Counted from the first letter of the stretch, positions 1 to 8,587 are shown. The stretch: 64,000 nt of DNA from Prevotella sp. E13-27 (GCF_023217965.1 NZ_JALPSC010000002.1:1426001-1490000); one strand, 5' to 3'. Notes: a model not told the origin generated them from the sequence alone. Translations and numbers: made by a program.

Positions 1-264
1 ATCGATGGCTATCAAGAGCCTTGAGTCGGCCTGCGAGACATATTTCAAGAGATAACTCTTACCTGTTACATGAGTGTTAGCCCCCTTCTGTGAATAGGGA
101 AGGAACTTAAACCGCTTACCAGGGCAGGTGGCTGAAAGCACAGACTGCCAAAATGGTATATCGTCGACGTCCTCTACCCTCACCATTGCCGCTACATGGT
201 AGAGCAGGCAACTGGCCTTTAGATAGCGGGCCCAGGAACTGACTGTCTGACCCTTACTTGCCAT
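1..264 (-). CDS. DUF4435 (TOPRIM-like) protein, N-terminal part only
   Basis: An open frame runs from an ATG at 264 to the window edge (88 codons, C-terminus missing). The ATG lies inside the last codons of the upstream ATPase gene, so the genes overlap by 11 nt and are probably translationally coupled. The peptide contains VRVEDVDDIPFWQSVL near residues 28-43, matching the opening acidic motif of DUF4435 (usually VEG-x-D-x-x-FW), then GK near 68-69 and LLIAID at the cut end, where the family has its second acidic motif. DUF4435 is a TOPRIM-like nuclease fold; it is the effector half (AriB) of PARIS anti-phage systems and commonly follows a small AAA ATPase in Bacteroidetes. The VEG motif reads VED here. 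Family call fairly sure; activity inferred. Confidence 0.7.
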   Translation of the reverse strand, partial: MASKGQTVSSWARYLKASCLLYHVAAMVRVEDVDDIPFWQSVLSATCPGKRFKFLPYSQKGANTHVTGKSYLLKYVSQADSRLLIAID

Positions 265-1048
265 CCTTGAAGCGAATGATATCGTCGATGAATACCAGTT
301 TGTCTTCCCATCCCATGGCAAAGATGCTGGGTGAGTGGGTGGTCAGTATCAGTTGACAATGGGGATTGAGCCCCCTGAGAGCCTTGATCAGCTTCTCTTG
401 CCATGACACATGAAGGGAGAGCTCTGGCTCGTCCATCAGCAGCACTGCCGGTTTACCGTCCATCAGGAACACCGTAAGGAGTATTAAAAGCAGCTGCTTC
501 TCGCCTGCAGACAGTTGTTCGAGCTCGATTCTATTGCCATTTACCCCTTCGTCGATGAACACCAGACTGTTTTGCTCCCTGTCGATTTCGATATGTTTCT
601 TGGTTTCGACAAAGAAAGTGTTTACAAGCGCCATGAACTTCTCTATGCGCTTGTTGACTGTCGCAGCCTCGTCGGGGAAATTGAGCGCCCTCATGCGGTA
701 ATCGAAGAAGGAATACGAGTTCTTGTTCTTGATGACAAGGTTCTCGAGTTCCTCCATCAGCTGACTACGTGATGAGCGCTTGACATTGGCTGGCACGTCA
801 AACGAACGCACATAGCTGATACTTGTCCCCTCTAAAGGTGAGCCCTGGGCAATGCCATACTGCTTCTTTACAGGCGCATCAGTATAATAGGCATACATAG
901 CATTGAGCAAGGTGGTCTTGCCTGCGCCATTGATGCCCACCAGTATGTTCACGTCGTCATTGAGCCGCTGCCATACAATATCGGCCTTTCCGCCCCACAT
1001 TTCTGTTAATATGAAGGACCGAATGCTGTTGTTATCTGGTTTCTTCAT
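254..1048 (-). CDS. AAA family ATPase (AAA_15/AAA_21, OLD/ABC-like), partner of DUF4435
   Basis: 264-aa soluble ATPase of the ABC/SMC-like AAA_15/AAA_21 group. Visible motifs are Walker A GINGAGKT (38-45), an ABC-type signature LSAGEK (179-184), Walker B VLLMDEPE (202-209) and an H-loop LTTHS (235-239). The region between Walker A and the signature is short, so the coiled-coil arm is much reduced compared with Rad50 or PARIS AriA. The stop overlaps the start of the DUF4435 gene. Together they form a two-gene ATPase-nuclease module of the type used in PARIS-like or OLD-like phage defence. It lies downstream of fcl on the same strand with a 127-bp gap. Domain call confident; defence role inferred. 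Confidence 0.85.
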   Translation of the reverse strand: MKKPDNNSIRSFILTEMWGGKADIVWQRLNDDVNILVGINGAGKTTLLNAMYAYYTDAPVKKQYGIAQGSPLEGTSISYVRSFDVPANVKRSSRSQLMEELENLVIKNKNSYSFFDYRMRALNFPDEAATVNKRIEKFMALVNTFFVETKKHIEIDREQNSLVFIDEGVNGNRIELEQLSAGEKQLLLILLTVFLMDGKPAVLLMDEPELSLHVSWQEKLIKALRGLNPHCQLILTTHSPSIFAMGWEDKLVFIDDIIRFKDGK

Positions 1049-1175
1049 CTATTCTTTATTTCAAAGCGTTACTGTTTGTAACAGGTTCATTTATTTAACT
1101 GGTGACACGTTGCCACCGGTTTGGATTACATGTCCCCTTGAGGGCTTTTTACATGTACCCTGGGGCTGGAGGGGA

Positions 1176-2501
1176 TTAGCGCTCTAGGCTCTGCTGGTAC
1201 CACTCGAACAATTTCTGGACTCCGTCCTCGATTTCCACTTTGTGGGTCCAGCCGAGACTGTGCAGCTTGCTCACGTCAATGAGCTTGCGCATAGTGCCAT
1301 CGGGCTTGCTAGCATCAAAGGCTACTTCGCCCTCAAAGCCGACGGCTTTGACGACGAGCTCAGAGAGCTCACGGATGGTGAGTTCCTTGCCCGTGCCTAC
1401 ATTGATGTGGCAGTTGCGAATTTCGCCCAGGCTGGGGATATAGCCACCACGGCCGGTACTGTGGTTTCTATCAACTGCGCCGTCGGTGCTGGCACCGAAA
1501 TGGACAGAGCTGTATTTCTCGATACCAATGATGTCGCTGAAGTTGACATTTAGGAGTACATGCACTGAGGCGTCGGCCATATCCTCACTCCAGAGGAACT
1601 CGCGCAATGGAGTGCCTGTGCCCCACAAGACAACACGGTTATCATAGATGCCATACTTGGCGAGAACATCAAGTGCTTTCTTTCTATTATCAAGAATTTG
1701 AGAATTTGTGAATTTATTATTTGCTTGAGCAGCCCCATTCTCTAATTGACTATCGTCTTCCTCCTCCTTGCAAGGCATAGTGCAAGCAAGCTTGCTCTCT
1801 GCTCTTGCTTCGTTCGTCGGTTCACTAATTCTAGACACTAAACCATAACCCGTGACGCCTTCAACAGGACGCTTATTCAGGTCGATAGCTATTTTATCCC
1901 ATGCACCATCATGAATCAGTTTTGCCAGATACACCTTTCGCATCATGGCGGGCATGACATGGGAGTTCTCGAGGTGGAAATTGTCGTTGGGGCCATAGAG
2001 GTTTGTGGGCATGACGGCAATATAGTTGGTGCCATACTGCAGGTTGTACGATTCGCACATTTTCAGGCCGGCAATCTTGGCAATGGCATACTCCTCGTTG
2101 GTGTATTCCAGGGGTGATGTCAGCAGGCAATCCTCCTTCATGGGCTGAGGAGCATTCTTGGGGTAGATGCAGGTGGAGCCGAGGAAGAGGAGCTTCTTGA
2201 CACCATGGGCATAGGCCTCAGAGATGACATTGCACTGGATCTTCATGTTCATCATGATGAAGTCGGCACGATAGAGCATATTGGCCATAATGCCGCCCAC
2301 AAAGGCTGCAGCAAGGACAACAGCATCGGGCTGTTCTTCATCGAAGAACTTCTTGACCGCCACCTGATCGGTCAAATCTAATTCATTATGAGAACGTCCG
2401 ATAAGGTTATTATAACCTCTACTCTTCAGATTGTTCCATATAGCAGAGCCCACCAATCCGTGGTGCCCTGCTACATATATCTTACTTTCTTTACTTAACA
2501 T
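1176..2501 (-). CDS. fcl: GDP-L-fucose synthase, with in-frame insertions
   Basis: Cytosolic NADPH-dependent epimerase-reductase that turns GDP-4-keto-6-deoxymannose into GDP-L-fucose, the step after gmd. The short-chain dehydrogenase fold shows GHHGLVG (12-18), the LGST serine/threonine near 108-110 and the Y138-xxx-K142 pair. At 441 aa it is long for the family (about 310-360). The excess sits in two places: residues about 218-272, low-complexity sequence that looks like invaded intergenic repeats, and about 324-361, between the conserved VNFSDI and RNCHINVGTG segments. Conserved blocks on both sides (KRPVEGV, VLWGTGTPLREF) are intact, so the enzyme may still fold. It lies downstream of gmd and the GxxExxY gene on the same strand. 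Confidence 0.93.
   Translation of the reverse strand: MLSKESKIYVAGHHGLVGSAIWNNLKSRGYNNLIGRSHNELDLTDQVAVKKFFDEEQPDAVVLAAAFVGGIMANMLYRADFIMMNMKIQCNVISEAYAHGVKKLLFLGSTCIYPKNAPQPMKEDCLLTSPLEYTNEEYAIAKIAGLKMCESYNLQYGTNYIAVMPTNLYGPNDNFHLENSHVMPAMMRKVYLAKLIHDGAWDKIAIDLNKRPVEGVTGYGLVSRISEPTNEARAESKLACTMPCKEEEDDSQLENGAAQANNKFTNSQILDNRKKALDVLAKYGIYDNRVVLWGTGTPLREFLWSEDMADASVHVLLNVNFSDIIGIEKYSSVHFGASTDGAVDRNHSTGRGGYIPSLGEIRNCHINVGTGKELTIRELSELVVKAVGFEGEVAFDASKPDGTMRKLIDVSKLHSLGWTHKVEIEDGVQKLFEWYQQSLER
1686..1850 (-). repeat. In-frame repeat-derived insertion inside fcl
   Basis: About 55 codons inserted between the conserved fcl blocks KRPVEGV and KYGIYDNRVVLWG. The DNA contains a degenerate 7-bp-periodic A/T-rich part (AGAATTTG-type units, read as NKFTNSQIL) and a GCAAGCAAGCTTGC-type palindromic part read as ESKLACTMPC. 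Both look like intergenic repeat material rather than protein sequence. The limits are estimated from where family conservation stops and resumes. Confidence 0.55.
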
Positions 2502-2509
2502 CTTATCTT

Positions 2510-2744
2510 CTTTGTTTTAACATCTAAAAGCGCTTCTTTTTTATTTTAACATCGAAAAACGCTAAAAACGCTAATATTGAATGTAGATAACAATCATTGT
2601 GATGATTGCTTTGCTTGTGAGCAAAGGTCTAATTTTGTTTGATGAACTTCTGAAAGCTAGCTTTCAAGATTCATCCAATAAAATGAGACTTCATCATCAA
2701 TAATAAAAAACCTTTCGTCTATTTCGTGTATTTAGATGTTTGCA
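2510..2744. repeat. Intergenic repeat, left copy, with hairpin
   Basis: Gap between fcl and the GxxExxY gene. It is related to the gap on the other side of that gene: both share an AACATCGAAA block, a TTTTGTTTGA block, a CAATAAAAT block and a final TTTCGT-TATTTCGTGT block, in the same order. A hairpin at 2641-2675 has arms GATGAA / TTCATC outside and CTGAAAGC / GCTTTCA inside. I see no ORF or clear promoter in it. Confidence 0.6.
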
Positions 2745-3119
2745 TCAATACCTTACTATGCGCTGGGGTTTAACCTTTGTAGCGTTGAAGTTCACAAGGA
2801 TGCCAAGCTTGTACCCTGTCAGGGCTAAGTAGTTAATGACTTGTGCTTCGTGAACTGGAAGAAGTTCATCGACGGCTTTTAGTTCTACGACTATTTTGTC
2901 GTAACATACAAAGTCAGCAATGTACTTCTGTTCGAGCTCCTCACCCTTATACATAATGGTGAAGCTCTTTTCACGCTCAAACGGAATACCCTGAAGTTTT
3001 AGTTCCTTTTCGAGAGCCTCTTGGTAAACCTTTTCCAAGAGCCCAGGGCCTAATTCCTTGTGTACCTCGTAAATGGCACCTGTAATCTTGTAAGACTCCT
3101 CAGGGTACAACAACGACAT
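2745..3119 (-). CDS. GxxExxY family protein (PD-(D/E)xK-like)
   Basis: 124-aa soluble protein with the family signature GLLEKVY near residues 26-32, followed by IADFVCYDKIVVELKAV, an arrangement of D and E-x-K like a PD-(D/E)xK nuclease core. The family (TIGR04256, PDDEXK_3 fold) is common in Bacteroidetes, and I know of no firm biochemical function for it. Length is normal and the frame is intact. It separates gmd from fcl, which usually act as a pair, and is flanked on both sides by related 230-bp intergenic segments. That layout suggests it came in as a cassette. Confidence 0.85.
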   Translation of the reverse strand: MSLLYPEESYKITGAIYEVHKELGPGLLEKVYQEALEKELKLQGIPFEREKSFTIMYKGEELEQKYIADFVCYDKIVVELKAVDELLPVHEAQVINYLALTGYKLGILVNFNATKVKPQRIVRY

Positions 3120-3356
3120 GCTTATTCTACTTTTATTTTATTTCAACATCGAAAGGCTCGGAAAACTCTAATAGTTCAGTGATAGATTCTGTCAGATGAT
3201 GAGTTTTATTTTGTTTGAAGCATCTTGAAAGCAAGCTTTCAGAAGTGCTTCCAATAAAATCAAACCTTTATTCAGAACGTGTTCGGAATAAAGCAGACCT
3301 ATGGTCTGTCACCTGAAAGAATCATTTTCGTTTATTTCGTGTTTTTAGATGTTCAA
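3120..3356. repeat. Intergenic repeat, right copy, with hairpin
   Basis: Gap between the GxxExxY gene and gmd, related block by block to the segment at 2510-2744. The hairpin at 3217-3251 has outer arms GAAGCA / TGCTTC and inner arms CTTGAAAGC / GCTTTCAGAA. Its outer arm differs from the left copy on both sides in a compensating way. A second short inverted repeat (TTCAGAACGTGTTCGGAA) lies near 3271-3288. Confidence 0.6.
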
Positions 3357-4487
<1,131 letters not shown>

Positions 4488-4592
4488 AATTTATATTGTT
4501 TTTTTATTTCTATATCGTTGTTTGGGACTCTTGGGGGAATCTGGGTCTGTCATTTCGATGAGCCCAGCCTTGAGCGCAGGGGACAAGTAGTT

Positions 4593-4737
4593 AACTTCGT
4601 TGACTTTCCTCACGCTCGACAGAGCTGGCTGTCGCCTTCCTCGAACGCGACTCGACAATGCTAAAGCAAGCTTTGCATTGTACTCGCTGCTCTCTCGGTT
4701 CATGCGAGCATGGCTCTGTACTCGCTTACTCAGAAAT
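4593..4737. mobile_element. Small structured insertion element (MITE/REP-like)
   Basis: Inserted inside the Fic wHTH remnant; removing it rejoins the domain at FLKQ / NYLSPAL. It has no coding capacity of its own and is rich in inverted repeats: CGACAG-agctgg-CTGTCG, ACAATGC-taaagcaagcttt-GCATTGT and CATGC-ga-GCATG. GTACTCGC occurs twice near one end. No terminal inverted repeat or target duplication was certain by eye. The limits are set from the interrupted protein. Confidence 0.55.
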
Positions 4738-4860
4738 TTGCTTCAGGAACTTGTCGCGAGAGGCGAACCCCAGGGCGGCCATCATCTCACGGACGGACAT
4801 GGAGCCGTGAAGGATATCCAGCAGGCGCTTGAGTTTAGGGGCGGAACTGTCGCCAAGAAA

Positions 4861-5300
4861 TGGCGACAAACTGGACGGAGCCGAAACGCCATCCGACGGC
4901 GGGACAAGGGACGAAGGGGCCGGACATCCCGACGGAGAACCGTCGGGCACAGGGGCAGAGCGGGAAAACCGCTGAGCACTAGAAGGGGCGTCATCAAATG
5001 GCGACGAACAAGACGGAGCCAAGGCGCCATCCGACGGCGGGACAATGGACGAAGGGGCCGGACATCCCGACGGAGAACCGTCGGGCACAGGGGCAGAGCG
5101 GGAAAAACGCTGAGCACTAGAAGGGGCGCCATCATATGGCGACAAACTGGACGGAGCCAAGGCGCCATCCGACGGCGGGACAAGGGACGAAGGGGCCGAA
5201 CATCCCGACGGAGAACCGTCGAGCACAGGGGCAGAGCGGAAAAACCGCTGAGCACTAGAAGGGGCGCCATCAAATGGCGACGAACAAGACGGGACATTAA
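4861..5300. repeat. 138-bp tandem repeat, three units plus partial
   Basis: Units begin at 4861, 4999, 5137 and (partial) 5275 with TGGCGAC, exactly 138 bp apart. Because 138 is a multiple of three, every frame repeats. The minus-strand frame of the Fic remnant reads a 46-residue Pro/Ser-rich unit (PPSDGALAPS, DGSPSGCPAPSS). Each unit holds short palindromes such as CGACGG-agaa-CCGTCG. GC content is clearly higher than in neighbouring genes. Confidence 0.9.
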
Positions 5301-5511
5301 TGCGATGCAATCGCAACACAAAGGACGAAGAAGGGCGCCAAATGGCGACAAACGGGACAAAGATGGGCTCTTGGACGAGCCAAGCGGCTCTTTTCCCCTG
5401 CAGAGAACAGCAGGGCACGGTGGCGAAACAGAGGGGCAGGACCGAGAGGGGTGCCTGCGGGGACCTGCCCCTGAGTTGATTTATAATTTCAAGTGCACTT
5501 CACTGGCACGT

Positions 5512-6798
5512 TTAGAACGTGATGTGGGTCTCGCCAGCCCAGTCGGTGTTGATAGTTACGCTGGTGATACCGGTGCTACCGGAACCGGAGTATCCAAAGA
5601 AGGGCCCTGAGAGCCACGTGATGTAGTTCTTCTGCATGGGCACATCGAAGTCGCGCTGGAGAATCTCGACGCCCGAAGCGTCGAGCGCACTCACCACGAG
5701 GTGGATGGTGCCCTCTGTGCTTTTATACGGGAAGGTGTAGAGGTCGAACTGCTTCTGAGAGGCAGAGACATCGAACTTCACGTCCTGCTTGCTGTTGACA
5801 CAGCCAAGGCCGGTCTGAGCATTGAAGGCGCCTGAACCTCCCGTGTAGTAGAAACGGAGCTTCTTGACCTCAGCGGGAATCTCGGTGTCTGTGAGCACGA
5901 AGCGACAGAGGGCCGTGATACGGTCGAGAGAGACCTTGTAGTCCACCTTATCCTCACCGATGGTGACAGTGGCACAGCAGAGATAGGTATCTGTGTAGCC
6001 TGTGGCATTGGTGAACTGGACCTTGGTGGGGTCAGTCATCGTGGGGTTGCCACTGGCGCTATGGCCTACAACTACTAGGAGGTAGTCGCCCTCAGCGAGC
6101 TGGAAGGAGGCCTTGCCGAAATCGGCTTCGGCAGAGGTCTGGTTGACCTGCTTGACGCGGGAGCCGCCTTCATCGTAGATAGCGAAGTTGAGGCGGGTGC
6201 AGGCCTCGGAGGCAGGGGTGGCTGCACGAGTGAAGGTCTCGAAAGGGGTCTTCTCAATGCTGAACACCGTGACCCGGAGGTTGGCGTCTTTGTCAGCGGC
6301 TGAACCGCTGACCACAGTGTCATCGTCGGTGATGGCCTTCTCGCAGGAGGAGAGGGAGAGGAGTGTGCATAAAATGCACAGACAATGACCAAAGGACCGA
6401 GCACAAGAGCACTGGCAACGACCAAAGGACCGAGCATAAGAGCACAGACAACGACCAAAGGACCGAGCACAAGAGCACAGGCAACGACCAAAGGACCGAG
6501 CACAAGAGCACAGGCAACGACCAAAGGACCGAGCACAAGAGCACAGACAACGACCAAAGGACCGAGCACAAGAGCACTGACAACGGACGAAGGACCGAGC
6601 ACAAGAGCACAGACAACGACCAAAGGACCGAGCACAAGAGCACAGGCAACGACCAAAGGACCGAGCACAAGAGCACAGGCAATGACCAAAGGACCGAGCA
6701 CAAGAGCACAGGCAACGGACGAAGACACGGGCCCCAGAGGGCACAGACCGTACCGAGGGGTGTGCATGACATGCACACATACTGAACAGCTTTTGCAT
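5512..6798 (-). CDS. FimB/Mfa2-like lipoprotein with repeat-expanded signal peptide
   Basis: 428-aa protein. From about residue 142 it looks like a fimbrillin-type lipoprotein: LCTLLSLSSC forms a lipobox, then acidic residues, then a beta-rich region with LDRITALCRFVLTDTEI and a C-terminus typical of FimB/Mfa2 relatives. The oddity is the front. Between the start MQKLFSMCACH and the lipobox lie ten 33-bp repeats read as an 11-residue Cys/Arg unit (CLCSCARSFGR). That puts about 120 extra residues, with many Arg and Cys, into the signal peptide, which should block ordinary export. No in-frame ATG lies between array and lipobox. Downstream of a related lipoprotein gene with an 18-bp gap, so probably the same operon. 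Product family likely; functionality doubtful. Confidence 0.7.
   Translation of the reverse strand: MQKLFSMCACHAHPSVRSVPSGARVFVRCLCSCARSFGHCLCSCARSFGRCLCSCARSFGRCLCSCARSFVRCQCSCARSFGRCLCSCARSFGRCLCSCARSFGRCLCSCARSFGRCLCSYARSFGRCQCSCARSFGHCLCILCTLLSLSSCEKAITDDDTVVSGSAADKDANLRVTVFSIEKTPFETFTRAATPASEACTRLNFAIYDEGGSRVKQVNQTSAEADFGKASFQLAEGDYLLVVVGHSASGNPTMTDPTKVQFTNATGYTDTYLCCATVTIGEDKVDYKVSLDRITALCRFVLTDTEIPAEVKKLRFYYTGGSGAFNAQTGLGCVNSKQDVKFDVSASQKQFDLYTFPYKSTEGTIHLVVSALDASGVEILQRDFDVPMQKNYITWLSGPFFGYSGSGSTGITSVTINTDWAGETHITF
6381..6720. repeat. 33-bp minisatellite, 10 units plus partial
   Basis: Ten contiguous 33-bp units (6381-6710) and the start of an eleventh. The core is CAACGACCAAAGGACCGAGC with few differences; one unit carries GGACGAAGG instead of GACCAAAGG. 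No spacers, so not a CRISPR. The array is bounded by two copies of the same palindrome: GTGTGCAT-aa-ATGCACA type at 6363-6380 and GTGTGCAT-gac-ATGCACAC at 6760-6778. 33 is divisible by three, so copy number changes leave the reading frame intact. Confidence 0.95.
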
Positions 6799-6816
6799 AG
6801 CTGAACCTCCCGACGG

Positions 6817-7707
6817 TTAGAAATTCACGGTTTCGTCATCGAGCCATGAGGTCTCGAGCTTGAAGGCTGCGGAAGATGCATCTACCGTGAAGACGGCACC
6901 ACGAAGAATGGTCTTGCGGTTGCGCTTGAAAGGCACATCGTTAACCACTTTTGTAAGGAGAACATTGTCACTGGCATCAAGAACTTCGATGGTGATGTTC
7001 ATCGATTCCTCGTCGGTGAAGAGGAACGGAAGAGCGTTTACTTCAATCGTTGCTCCTACAGCCGTAGAAGGGTTGTTGGTCTGCGAGAAGCCTGTGTCGG
7101 TCGTGGCCAAACCCGTGGTGGGGTTGAAGCTCTTGCCACCTTTGGCAAAGGTTGTGCGTACCTTCGTAGCACTGGCCGGACGACCATCGGTGGAGACAAT
7201 CTTGAGCCAGGAGCTGATACGATTGAGGGTGACATCGAGGTCCAGCGCTGATGCGCTGGTCACGGTGACGGTCTGAACCTTGGTGAACGTTTCGCGAGGG
7301 CGCTCGCTGGTATAGGCTGCCTGAGTAGGACTGGTGAGTGTGAAAGCGTCACCATCGAAATAGGTATAACCCAGTGCCACCATGGTGTAAGTGCCTACCT
7401 GAAGATTAGCAGTGAACTCACCAAAGGTGGTGTAGGTGGAACCATCGCCCCTTAACTGAGTGGTTTTGTAGACCTCAGTACCATCGGCATCGTAGAATGC
7501 GAGTGTCATTGCCCCTACAGCAGTATAGTCAACAGGATTCTGAACCGCACGCGTTGTGGGGAGATCCTCCTGTGTGATGGAGAAGTCATTGATACGCACC
7601 GTAACTGGTGCTGTCACTGACTGGTTCTCTACTACTGTTAATTCACTCTCGTTGCTGCACGAAGCAGCCAGCAGGACAAGTCCTGCCAAAAGTAATTGTT
7701 TGTTCAT
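6817..7707 (-). CDS. FimB/Mfa2-like fimbrillin family lipoprotein
   Basis: 296-aa secreted lipoprotein: MNKQLLLAGLVLLAASCSN is a complete signal peptide with lipobox AASC (Cys 17). The mature part has two beta-rich halves: an N-terminal segment with FSITQEDLPTTR, and a C-terminal half opening with LDVTLNRISSWLKIV, a motif also seen in the neighbouring lipoprotein (LDRITALCRFVL). This two-domain layout is typical of Bacteroidetes fimbrial anchor or tip proteins (FimB/Mfa2). Length is normal and there are no repeats, so it shows what the damaged neighbour probably looked like. Follows the UpxY-like gene on the same strand. Exact subfamily uncertain. Confidence 0.7.
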   Translation of the reverse strand: MNKQLLLAGLVLLAASCSNESELTVVENQSVTAPVTVRINDFSITQEDLPTTRAVQNPVDYTAVGAMTLAFYDADGTEVYKTTQLRGDGSTYTTFGEFTANLQVGTYTMVALGYTYFDGDAFTLTSPTQAAYTSERPRETFTKVQTVTVTSASALDLDVTLNRISSWLKIVSTDGRPASATKVRTTFAKGGKSFNPTTGLATTDTGFSQTNNPSTAVGATIEVNALPFLFTDEESMNITIEVLDASDNVLLTKVVNDVPFKRNRKTILRGAVFTVDASSAAFKLETSWLDDETVNF

Positions 7708-7832
7708 AATATTTTTTTGTTAAAGTTTATGGGCACCATTGTGATGTCCATTTACTCTAACGTAAAAATAATATGACAAATTATATTGGAGTTACTTTTT
7801 TACTTTTTGGTATTTTAGCGTCGGTATCGTGA

Positions 7833-8414
7833 TTATTCCTCTATCAGCTCAAGCCAAATAGCTGGAACGAAGGTGATAGCGACAGCTGCGATGCCGTGAA
7901 TCTCTACGACGACGCGCTTGTTGTTCTTAATGCGCTTGATGACGCCCTCCGCATCCTTAAAATCACCATCCTTGATACGGACCTTCTGACCGGGAGTGCG
8001 CAGATAATCGACATTGGGATCTAGATAGATGAGCCGGTCATCCTGAACAGAGGCCACCCGCATGAAGTTTTCCATCTGACGGTCGGGAACAGTCAGGAGG
8101 TAGTCATCATCGCTATGCGAGAAAGGATTGGTCATATAGCGCAACGAATTGCACTCCTTATTAAACATCTTAAGCTCCGTGATTCGTTCTTGCGACGAGT
8201 TGATGAAAATCAGATTACGGATGGCTGGGACAATATTCTGATGAGGTTCACCATTGGCATCCACCCATCCGCGTAAGCGCATCATAGGCAGGAAATTGCG
8301 TACATTAAGCGTGTCAAGAGCATCTTTTATTTTCTCCTCGCGTCCGTAAGTAACACGCATGGGATACCAAAGAATCATTTCCTTACGAGGAACAGACGGC
8401 TTAATAGTATCCAT
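7833..8414 (-). CDS. UpxY/NusG-like transcription antiterminator
   Basis: 193-aa NusG paralogue. WYPMRVTYGREEKIKDAL near the N-terminus is the NusG N-terminal (NGN) domain that binds RNA polymerase; PGQKVRIKDGDFKDAEGVIKRIKNNKRVVVEI near the C-terminus is a KOW motif. Proteins of this kind (UpxY) in Bacteroides bind at the start of surface polysaccharide operons and prevent early termination. Here it is the first gene of a minus-strand cluster with fimbrillin-type lipoproteins, gmd and fcl, which fits a surface-structure locus. I chose the ATG at 8414; an upstream TTG at 8429 adds only MFLTF. It has a ~170-nt leader. Confidence 0.88.
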   Translation of the reverse strand: MDTIKPSVPRKEMILWYPMRVTYGREEKIKDALDTLNVRNFLPMMRLRGWVDANGEPHQNIVPAIRNLIFINSSQERITELKMFNKECNSLRYMTNPFSHSDDDYLLTVPDRQMENFMRVASVQDDRLIYLDPNVDYLRTPGQKVRIKDGDFKDAEGVIKRIKNNKRVVVEIHGIAAVAITFVPAIWLELIEE

Positions 8415-8587
8415 GAAAGTTAAAAACAAAGGAGGGGGTCACCGCCAAATTGCTTGACAGAGCCCTCTTGGAGATAATCTATAAAGATGTAACCCATCAA
8501 CTTCTGCGCTGATTTCCAGCTACATGAGCGAATCGTACACATTTTCCCGATGCTTCAGTCCCTAGAAAAAGAGGCTAATAGCGGTTG

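Larger units (their letters stand above)
4491..5418 (-). pseudogene. Decayed Fic-type C-terminal wHTH domain with repeat-expanded linker
   Basis: Two pieces of one domain remain in different frames. The upstream piece ends KLKRLLDILHGSMSVREMMA, then ALGFASRDKFLKQ; the downstream piece reads NYLSPALKAGLIEMT and ends in KQRYRN. Joined, they match the C-terminal winged-helix segment found on many Bacteroidetes Fic and AlbA/RecG-like proteins. A ~145-bp element (4593-4737) separates them and shifts the frame. Upstream of the domain is a Pro/Ser-rich stretch from a 138-bp tandem repeat, and the Fic (HPFxxGNG) domain itself is missing. All frames are open across the GC-rich repeats, so ORF length here is not evidence of coding. 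Not expected to be functional. Confidence 0.65.

Noticed and set aside
4600..5610. 336-aa plus-strand ORF with RRRDKGRRGR repeats
   Set aside because: It is the antisense reading of the 138-bp repeat; the only recognisable protein sequence is the Fic remnant on the other strand.
6381..6720. 33-bp repeats as a CRISPR array
   Set aside because: Units are contiguous without spacers and no cas gene is near.
6363..6804. Plus-strand ORFs through the 33-bp array (DQRTEHKST or TKGPSTRAQ repeats)
   Set aside because: Open only because a 33-bp stop-free repeat leaves all frames open; no start context and no flanking domain on that strand.
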